Positions 35,301-42,580 of a stretch of 42,580 nt of DNA are shown here, piece by piece. Position 1 is the first letter of the stretch; each line of letters begins with the position of its first letter. The DNA comes from Protostelium mycophagum (lineage: Eukaryota > Evosea > Variosea > Protosteliida > Protosteliaceae), in NCBI GenBank assembly GCA_002081555.1, contig MZNV01000918.1:1-42580 (forward strand), given 5' to 3'. The notes under the pieces are model-generated. The model did no database searches, was not told the DNA's origin, and saw nothing but the letters and a program-made list of their open reading frames with translations. Made by a program: the position numbers and the translations under genes.

Positions 35301-35993
35301 CATGTGTGTGTCTAACAATTAGGAAGGTTTGGTTTTGTGGATTGGTCTTTATTTCTTATCTCTTTTTCTTCTCTCTTTCATTTCCTTTTTCAGGTATTAT
35401 TTCTTTTCTTACAGCACCTCACATATATGCCCTCATATGCAGACATTTAGAGGGAGTCTGTTTGGTATAAAAGAACTATTTTGAAAATTTATTCTTATGC
35501 TTTTCTTTCTACCTGATGCCCTAAGTTGTACAGAAACCTGTCAAATTGTGGTATACATCTGTCACCTTTTCACAACATTGCCACCCAGGAGCAAATTTTG
35601 TGGGGGGAGGTGTTTGGATAACACTGTTGAGTTGCTCAATTCTGGTCAAGCCTGACTTAGTCTGAGAATATTCCTGAAAAACAACAATACATCGAGTTTT
35701 TTAGAGGTGAAATGTGGAAAGTCCGGTTCATCTCTTGAAATGATGCGATTTCCCCAGAACTCAATCGCGCGTACCGTGAACAGTTCTACCTTATCTTCTT
35801 TTATCAGCTGTCAGAAGATACATTTATTCTACATGAGTGATCTTGTCGTCTGGTCGATGGAAGAATATATTTTGAACGTCACATCACGGTCTGAATGGTG
35901 GCTTCTACATCGTCGAACGTTTCTCATTTCATCTTGGAACTGGTCGGCTAAAAACTATAGAATATAGAGGTCCTGCTTCATCCTTGATACCCT
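35301..35993. other. gene-poor region with unassigned frames
   Basis: The T-rich tract at about 35340-35400 is low complexity. An 86-codon plus-strand frame at 35707-35967 has no recognisable feature. On the minus strand about 35540-35640 a stretch reads as coding-like but cannot be assigned; it may be further transposon debris. Confidence 0.3.
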
Positions 35994-36149
35994 CCGCATG
36001 AGTCGCATCGGAATGATCGTTACATCAGACTGAAACTGTTTTAAACCGGTGAATCGCCGCTCAAATTCAGCCCGCATGAGTCGCATCGGAATGATCGTTA
36101 CATCAGACTGAAACTGTTTTAAACCGGTGAATCGCCGCTCAAATTCAGC
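35994..36149. repeat. exact 78-bp tandem duplication upstream of SHMT
   Basis: The 78-bp unit starting CCGCATGAGTCGCATCGG occurs twice head to tail (35994-36071 and 36072-36149) with no difference by eye, ending about 125 bp before the SHMT start codon. Identity implies a recent event or conversion. It may duplicate promoter sites of SHMT. Confidence 0.9.
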
Positions 36150-36273
36150 TATTTAATGTAGACGTCGACGATTTGTGTCCAAAATCACCGCGGATTATGT
36201 AATGTCGACAGAAAATGCGGAAAAATTATGATTCCACTTTTCCCCTTCTCACTTTTCTTCCGGACTTCGAATC

Positions 36274-38033
36274 ATGGTAAGCAGGGCTTGGTCTTTCGTT
36301 CCTAGATTCTAAAGGTTGCATAGACTACATTCTTTGCTAAATTTGAGGGTAACAGAACCTTGGCTGAGGTCGATCCTGAGATCACCGCCTTGATAGAGGA
36401 TGAGAAGCAGCGTCAATTCGAAGGGCTCGAGATGATTGCCTCTGAGGTGATGATCTTTGATGATATTCGAAAATCATGTTGTTGAACATGTTCAGAATTT
36501 CACATCGAGAGCAGTCATGGAGGCCACCGGCTCTTGCTTGACCAACAAGTACGCTGAGGGTCTGCCAGGCAAGAGATACTATGGTGGAAACCACGTTGTC
36601 GACCAAGTTGAGAAGCTTTGTGGAGAGAGAGCTCTTAAGACATTCCACGTGGACCCCGCTCTCTGGGGTGTCAATGTCCAACCTTACTCTGGTATGTGTG
36701 ACATCATTTTGTGAAATTCGTCATCACTAATAACATCACAGGAAGCCCTGCCAACTTTGCTGTCTACACCGGTGTTTTGAAGCCACACGACAGAATCATG
36801 GGTCTCGACCTTCCTTCTGGAGGACAGTGAGTATACTCGATCAAAAAGAAGTCACGTGCTCATTCAGACAGTCTCACTCATGGGTATGCCACAGACAAGA
36901 AAAAGATCTCTGCCACCTCCATTTTCTTCGAATCTATGCCTTACCAGGTATCATTTCAAATGATCTGTCGTTGCACCACTCACTAACAAAAATACACGAT
37001 GACGTCATTCATACAAAAAATGACAGTGATACAGGTTGGACTTGACGGATATGTTGACTACGACCGTCTCGAACAGAATGCCGCTCTCTTCAGACCAAAG
37101 TTGATCATCTGTGGAGCTTCTGCCTACGCTAGAGAATGGGACTACAAGCGTCTGAGAGCCATCGCCGACAAGTACGTTTGTCTTCTATTCTTTGATCATG
37201 CTGATGTGTGAAGGGCTGGAGCTTACCTCATGTGTGACATGGCCCACTTCTCCGGACTCGTTGCCGCCCAAGTCCTCGAGAGTCCCTTTGACCACTGCGA
37301 TATCGTTACCACAACCACACACAAGACCCTTCGTGGTCCTCGCTCTGGTCTCATCTTCTTCCGCAAAGGTAAGATATCTCACTCTGTCGACAAATACAAA
37401 TCTCCACTTTTCCCAGAAAAACTCACACGATTCAAGGAAAGAGAGTCGTCAACGGAAAGGACGCCGGTGTCTACGATTTAGAGGACCCCATCAACTTTGC
37501 AGTATTCCCCTCATGCCAAGGAGGTCCCCACGAGCACATCATCGCCGCCGTCGCCGTCGCTCTGAAGGAGGCAGATACACCCGAATTCAAAGAGTACGCC
37601 GTACAGATCCAGAAGAACTCAAGAAAGCTCGCAGAAGAGCTCAACAAACTCGGATACAAGCTTGTCACTGGAGGCACAGACAATCACCTCGTATTATGGG
37701 ACGTGAGACCTCAAGGTCTTACCGGAAGCAAGCTCGAGAAGGTGAATTTTTTAAATTTTGGAAATACTCGGACATATCTGAAGGACATAGGTCTATGAGC
37801 TCGCCAGTATGTCTGTAAACAAGAACGCCGTTCCAGGTGACACGTCAGCGCTCGCACCAGGAGGTGTCCGTATCGGTACTGCCGCCCTGACAACCAGAGG
37901 ATTTTCTGAGGAACACTTTGTCACCATCGCACAACTGCTGCACAGAGATGAGGTCGTGGCTCTGCGGCACGATGTGGAGGCTTTTGCCAAGCAGTTCCCG
38001 CTGCCCGGACACTTTATCAAAGCCAACCAATAA
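36274..38033 (+). CDS. SHMT: serine hydroxymethyltransferase
   Basis: This PLP enzyme interconverts serine plus tetrahydrofolate and glycine plus 5,10-methylenetetrahydrofolate. Nine exons join in frame to 432 residues: 36274-36276, 36348-36446, 36496-36691, 36742-36826, 36872-36947, 37035-37171, 37214-37368, 37437-37741 and 37791-38033. Exon 1 supplies only the ATG; exon 2 starts [12 protein letters not shown], the conserved N-terminus. Family blocks follow: [46 protein letters not shown], the Asp of [13 protein letters not shown], and [14 protein letters not shown] with the PLP lysine. The acceptor at 36871 rather than 36867 is needed to keep HLTHGY in frame. No transit peptide is seen, so it is probably cytosolic. 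The C-terminus is somewhat shorter than in animal enzymes. High-GC third positions suggest strong expression. Stop TAA at 38031 overlaps AATAAA. Confidence 0.95.
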
Positions 38034-38603
38034 ATAGTAGAGAATAATAGACTTGTTCATATGTAGATGAAAGAGTATAAATATTAAGCAATTTTTGATA
38101 AATCTGCAGTACAATGGAGGGAATAGTTTGGAGGATCACTGCCAGTCAATTTGTCAGAACCTTCATTGTGCGTTTATGGGCAGACACACAAAGCACAGAC
38201 CGAACATCAAGAAAGACAGATCAAAGGAGATGCAGGAGAAGATGGTGTCCATCTGGACGAAAAATTTATTCAAATTTATTCACTGCAGGATTGGCTCGAA
38301 GTTGTACCAAAGAAACTGGTGGATAAAGGACAACATTTCTGATTGAAAAAACATTGTTATGGTTCTGGGATTGCGCTGCACGATTGTGCTTGGGTCTGGA
38401 CACAGGGAACTGGATCAACGTATAAATGTTTTAAAAATCACTTTTCGCGTTTTCAACTTTGAAGTCAAATGAACCCGCCACACACGATGAAATCTCCAGA
38501 CGAGTTCGACAAAAATAAGTCAGGTGTTCGATTTTTCCCTTTTTGAAGTAGTCAAGATTTATTCATTTTTTGTTTGGATTTGAATAAAAACCAGGAAAAC
38601 AAA
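38034..38603. other. intergenic; possible unassigned exon near 38151-38342
   Basis: Three overlapping plus-strand frames cover 38095-38346. The one ending at 38342 reads most like protein (GDAGEDGVHLDEKFIQIYS, then LEVVPKKLVDKGQHF) and could follow a TTGTCAG acceptor at about 38156, but no upstream exon or family was found. I leave it uncalled. Confidence 0.3.
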
Positions 38604-38822
38604 ATGGGGTTGCGTGTTCATGCAAGATTTGTCCTCCAAGTTTCGTCCACAAAATGCACAGGTAATTGGATGACTCCTTACATCACTTTTTTAAAAATCG
38701 TCCCAGAGCTCGGATTCGACCAACACAGGCCACGCGGCTGCACAGGTGTGGATTCGCCGTTTGTCGAAGACTTCAACGCCGATTTCGTAGTACATTACAT
38801 AATACACCCTCAGATCTCTTGA
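38604..38822 (+). CDS. possible two-exon small protein, unknown
   Basis: ATG at 38604 (MGLRVHARFVLQV) reads to 38660, where GTAATTGG could be a donor; the acceptor ATCGTCCCAG at about 38706 keeps the frame into ELGFDQHRPRGCTGVDSP and on to VVHYIIHPQIS before TGA at 38820-38822. Without splicing the frame is also open. The product is about 57-73 residues, with no signal peptide or known motif. It lies between SHMT and the Crinkler-like gene and may be an orphan gene or a chance frame. Confidence 0.3.
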   Translation: MGLRVHARFVLQVSSTKCTGNWMTPYITFLKIVPELGFDQHRPRGCTGVDSPFVEDFNADFVVHYIIHPQIS

Positions 38823-39043
38823 TTTCAAATTGATTGTCGAGAGATTTCACCTCAAGCCGTTTCGAAGGTATAACATTGAACTGAAATCGGCTGATCTTCT
38901 TTACATTTTTCTGACTTTTCCTCAGCTCGTCCATATTGTCTCGTTGTACTACCGCTACTTCAGACATGTAATAATACTACCTTCTCTAATTCAACGCTTG
39001 GCCTGTCTTCCACGTTCTGACCCTCAATTCAGATCACCAAGAC

Positions 39044-39328
39044 ATGGCTCAAGTGTTCCAAGGACCCTATGGTGTCTTCCGGGCCAACCTCCTCTCTGAA
39101 GGTGTGTCCTGGGATGACATTAAAGATGCCAATACGGAGGAAAGACGAAGAAAGATCATCAAAGAGAACATGCCAACCGACATTACTGAGACCAATATTA
39201 CGGTAATTCTCTCTAAATGGGCGTCTGATACGCCACTCCCTGATCACAACACTGGAGCTTGTAAGCCGATGTCCAAAATCTTCTATTTATTCTTGTCGCG
39301 GTGTCTCCATGCCTACCTTGGCTCTTGA
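39044..39328 (+). CDS. unknown short gene or first exon of the downstream gene
   Basis: From ATG at 39044 the frame begins MAQVFQGPYGVFRANLLSEG and continues through a charged helical stretch (DIKDANTEERRRKIIKEN) to a possible donor GTAATTCT at 39203. The unspliced frame ends at 39328. The first 53 residues look like real protein, with codon use like SHMT and unlike the AT-rich gene that follows. It may be the 5' exon of the nuclease-kinase gene, although no phase-correct join to the exon near 39423 was found, or a separate gene. Confidence 0.35.
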   Translation: MAQVFQGPYGVFRANLLSEGVSWDDIKDANTEERRRKIIKENMPTDITETNITVILSKWASDTPLPDHNTGACKPMSKIFYLFLSRCLHAYLGS

Positions 39329-39422
39329 CATCTAAAATTATCTTTTCATTCTTTTATGATGTCTTAGACCAAGGGTTAATTCTAACTCCAAGAACACCAT
39401 TATTAAAATCAATCCTTCTTTT

Positions 39423-41303
39423 ATGATGATATATAGACGTGTTATGACATTAAATACAGCTCATAAGAGGACCTATGCAGAGTTCATGGTCTCCTCTGCA
39501 AGAGATTTGAAGGATAAAAGTACTGAGTTAGTACAAGATGATATTTTTAGGCCTACCAATATCAATGAAGAGGAGATATATAGTTGTATCAAGGATGTGA
39601 GTTTATATTTAACATTCCAAGATAATCATCAATAGGGTCTACATGCCCTCAATCTATCTCAATACAAAGGTGCACAGATGGTTCATGCAAGAATGGAACA
39701 TATCATGGTACAGATAATCAAGTCAATATCAGCAAAATTGATAACTCTACCTCACAATGTATATCTGTGAGTAAATAAACTCTAGTTTACATATTAAATA
39801 AATGAACAGAGGGGGTAATCAACATCAAGACAGAATACCGGATGGAATATTTTGTGCAGGCAATAAAGCTAAAGAGCCACAGGAAGTATTAATTGATATG
39901 GAAGCAAAAGATACGAAATTCGCAACCAGAAGTACCAATCATAATTCAAACTATGTAAGTGCATATGCTCAGGTGAGAGGATGGTTATACAAATACACAC
40001 TGATATCCTAACAGATTGTGGACCGTGCAATGAGAGCACTGCAGAGCAAAAAAATAGATATATACAGATTTATTTGTATGTCTCAAGAGCATATATATGT
40101 AGGCCACATCACTTTTGACGATGGTGAGTGTGGTCTCTTGATTGTGTTGACTTGTATGTAGACCAGAAGGGAGTGATATTCACCCGATCACATCCCCAAG
40201 ATTCTAAATTTCTACACAAACTGGCCACCACCTGTGACCTGACCGAGCTTCCGGCTACAATCCCACAATGCATACAAAGAATGATTGGTGTTGTTCAACA
40301 AGTGGGTGTACATATTCAGGCCTCAGCAATCCCAAAGAGGCTTTTCATGTCCCCAGATATTGAATATGAGGACATCGGTTATATGGAGGTACTTCATCAC
40401 TTTCATGGAATTCTCAATTAGAATAGTTTGTAGATACAGAGGGGATAGAATATAAATGGAATGTTGTGGGTTTATTATCAGAGAGTTATTACGCGAAAGT
40501 TTATCAGGCAGTGAATGATTACGGTATACATTCGGTCATCAAGGCTGTTCATCGCTCTGATAATGAACAATTATTAAATGAATGTGAGTGTATTTACATG
40601 ATTGAATATTCAACTGATGTACCTAGGTAATATCCTGAAATCATTACGGGGACTTGCTGGAATTCCAAGGCTGATTGGATATGGAGATTACTCCATGGGC
40701 AAAAGCAATGTCTCCGTATTGATCACTAGTCTTCCGGGCATTAGCTTGTACGATATACATCTGAAGATAACACTCAGTGACGATGAGTTGAGTAGTATCT
40801 GGAGAGCATTACAGGCCATTTTGAAAAATATACATGACCATGGTGTATCTGTACAGGATATCAAGGTAGATGTGTTTGCAAAAATGTGATTGGTGCTGAC
40901 TTATCTACAGCCTCAACATATGATTATGACCACTCAAGGGTTACATCTCATAGATTTTGGAGCATCTATTGAAATTGATGAGGGGGATCTGTTTTTAGCC
41001 AAAACTGTTACTGATTATTATGCACCCTTCCCTGCACTCACTCACCAGACTTATGTGAGGAACGAATGTTGTGATATTCACACTTAAAACGCTTTATAGG
41101 ATCCTCGAGAATTAGATTGGGAGGGAGCTGCCATATCCATCATATCATTAGATATTCAACACAAGGAATTTATATCTTCCACTTTTTGCAAGGATCTTTC
41201 CAAGAGGCAACAGATTCACATGGCTCTCAAGGATCTACCACTCAGCTCTATCTCTTACACAGCTGTCAGTGAGGTTTTTCAACAAGCTGCTCTTCAAACC
41301 TAA
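39423..41303 (+). CDS. Crinkler-like fusion: PD-(D/E)xK nuclease-like domain plus protein-kinase-like domain
   Basis: Nine exons join in frame: 39423-39596, 39636-39766, 39810-39972, 40015-40123, 40162-40377, 40434-40583, 40627-40865, 40911-41054 and 41100-41303, giving 509 residues from the first in-frame Met; the true 5' end may lie upstream. Residues about 105-175 hold DRIPDGIF, then VLIDMEAKD and SAYAQIVDRAMRAL, matching the D...ExK...Q arrangement of restriction-endonuclease-fold nucleases. From about residue 280 a kinase follows: SYYAKVYQAV, VIKAVHR (ATP lysine), LLNEC, catalytic loop VSVQDIKPQHMIM (Asp kept, His-Arg replaced by Val-Gln) and LIDFGAS. Nuclease-kinase fusions of this kind are known in Crinkler-type effectors and related eukaryotic conflict proteins. 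The gene is more AT-rich than its left neighbours. Activity and targets are unknown. Confidence 0.6.
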
Positions 41304-41569
41304 ACAAGGTCTTGATATTGAGTAGAGGGTAATTGCCAATATGCTCAAGAAATCATCACAACAACACCAAAGATGCCAACTTCAATTAGCTCTCAGCCAA
41401 TGAATTAAGTTTGTTTGGCACTTGCAGTCATGTTAGATCAACAGAGTCAGTGTGATGCAAAAGATTGAGTCCAATTCAATTTCTGACCATATTGTAATTT
41501 TCAAGAGGATACCAAATAAACTCTTTATGCATGGTCTAATAAAAAAAGAGAGAGTGATGGCCTTTTGGC
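41304..41569. other. 3' flank of the nuclease-kinase gene; no gene seen
   Basis: AT-rich sequence with an AATAAACTC near 41516 and no recognisable coding frame. Confidence 0.35.
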
Positions 41570-42070
41570 AGTCCAAAAAATAATATCACTGTTTGGTTTC
41601 ACCTCTTTAACGATGCAATACGGGCCAATAAACTAGTCAGACCATTTATCTTTTGGTCTTTGAGTTTTGATGTTTTTTGTAGACAACATTACTTTGTCCC
41701 CTGGCTTATACATGGGCATTTTTGCAATTTTATCTGCAAAACGTTCATGCTTCTTGGTTTCGGGTGATATGCCGTTGACATCTTATGTGTGATGTCAACT
41801 GACTACACAAGCTTTTCTAGAACTCTGACTCAAATTGTGTACCATGGTCAGTGATAATTGTTTGTGGAAGTCCCTGATGTCAGAAGACTTGATCAATGTA
41901 CAACCAAGCAGTTCTCTCTGCTGTTATGCTGGTTTCACAGGGTATAAAATGTGCCATTTTTGTGAAATGGTCTACAACCACAAAGATACCATCAAAATCT
42001 TCACATGTTGGTAGTTTCTGTGATAAATCCATTGTGATAGATTCCCAGCAAACTTGATGCTTTTAGTAAT
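41570..42070 (-). mobile_element. Ty3/gypsy LTR retrotransposon fossil, integrase-core part
   Basis: The minus strand here resembles the catalytic core of a Ty3/gypsy-type integrase and the region just after it. The copy is broken, with several breaks, and is only a fragment: no gag, protease, reverse transcriptase or flanking LTRs were recognised within the window. Decay suggests an old, inactive insertion. It lies directly downstream of the nuclease-kinase gene. Confidence 0.6.
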
Positions 42071-42232
42071 GGATATAATAAAGTTCTGACTTGACTTGAA
42101 AATTTTTTGCTGTCTTTGTTTTGACTTGAATTTGTCCCAACTAAAAAGGAAAAAAAGGCTTCTATTTAAGTGTAAGACGTAGGTATTGTAATGTTGTCAT
42201 GTAATGTTAACAGAATTAGGTGTGGGTTTCAG

Positions 42233-42357
42233 AAGGAAAGCTAAAGGATCAGAGACAATTGGGCTGTGATCTTATCTGTCACATTAGAGCTGAGGCCAAT
42301 CACCATGAAACATACACAGAGAATCTGGCAGAAATGATTAGAGAGATAGCAGCGTAA
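42233..42357 (+). CDS. exon-like 3' piece, unknown
   Basis: After a GGGTTTCAG acceptor at 42232 the plus strand reads GKLKDQRQLGCDLICHIRAE and on to NLAEMIREIAA before TAA at 42355-42357. It looks like protein (charged, helical), but I found no upstream exon and recognise no family. It could be the last exon of an unresolved gene or transposon-derived sequence. Confidence 0.25.
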
Positions 42358-42422
42358 TTCAAGATCAATCATTGAGTATGAGTGATCATCTTAGACAAAT
42401 AAATAATTGTAATGATACATAC

Positions 42423-42580
42423 CATGTCAGGCTCTGAGTTGTCACTGTTTGAACGCTCACTGTCTGACTCTTCAAGAGTGTCGCTCTGACCGTCATTCTT
42501 TTGATAAAAATTCTTATACGTATTACAAAGGATATCACATGCAGTGTCAATCCATTTTTCTTTCCATTTGGCAAGTTGTA
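42423..42580 (-). CDS. partial exon-like sequence running off the window end, unknown
   Basis: On the minus strand from the window edge the frame QLAKWKEKWIDTACDILC is followed by an acidic Ser-rich stretch (TLEESDSERSNSDNSEPDM) and a possible donor GTATGT at 42422. It is partial because its start lies beyond the window. The family is unrecognised; a transposase or an ordinary nuclear protein are both possible. Confidence 0.3.

Noticed and set aside
37192-37818. 208-codon plus-strand frame
   Set aside because: It is a shadow frame of the SHMT exons; the true frame matches conserved SHMT blocks.
1-42580. tRNA, rRNA, CRISPR or bacterial-type operon signals
   Set aside because: None seen by eye; gene structure is eukaryotic throughout. 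A covariance-model scan would be needed to exclude small RNA genes.

Overview
The window looks like nuclear DNA of a free-living, cilium-forming protist. It has densely packed genes on both strands, many short introns (mostly about 40-110 nt, GT-AG), AATAAA-like signals just after several stop codons, an axonemal-type dynein heavy chain and a receptor with a tyrosine-kinase-like domain. An amoeboflagellate amoebozoan similar to Planoprotostelium would fit, but that assignment is inference; no rRNA or other marker is present.

Layout. 0.8-2.2 kb (-): secreted class-3 lipase. 3.1-3.7 kb (+): two small unknown genes. 4.5-6.4 kb (+): secreted GH76 alpha-1,6-mannanase-like enzyme with a PAN/apple-like module inside the catalytic fold. 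7.0-7.5 kb (+): small protein with a C-x2-C-x13-C-x2-C finger. 7.8-12.6 kb (+): single-pass receptor with beta-helix repeats outside and a tyrosine-kinase-like domain inside. 12.7-33.3 kb (-): one very large intron-rich axonemal dynein heavy chain, convergent with the receptor. 33.5-34.6 kb (+): intronless aminoglycoside-phosphotransferase-fold kinase, divergent from the dynein. 34.6-36.2 kb: gene-poor, with a LINE remnant and an exact 78-bp tandem duplication. 36.3-38.0 kb (+): serine hydroxymethyltransferase. 38.6-39.3 kb: weak small gene models. 39.4-41.3 kb (+): Crinkler-like nuclease-kinase fusion. 41.6-42.1 kb (-): broken Ty3/gypsy integrase fossil, then exon-like pieces to the window end.

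There is no operon logic. The lipase, the mannanase and the receptor all carry signal peptides and fit a microbe-eating cell that digests and senses its surroundings. SHMT serves one-carbon metabolism and the dynein serves ciliary motility.

The most unusual signal is in the introns of the dynein gene. They reuse a small set of sequence blocks: (i) a GTTGTAG block, often preceded by TTGACT, that is either the splice acceptor itself or lies just inside the donor; (ii) paired GAAATTTC palindromes ending in the acceptor; (iii) TGACGTCA palindromes just after the donor. Two introns share an exact 34-nt stretch. This suggests intron sequence copying (introner-like) or a shared structural or regulatory constraint. 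The second notable item is the nuclease-kinase fusion in an AT-richer, transposon-bearing end of the window.
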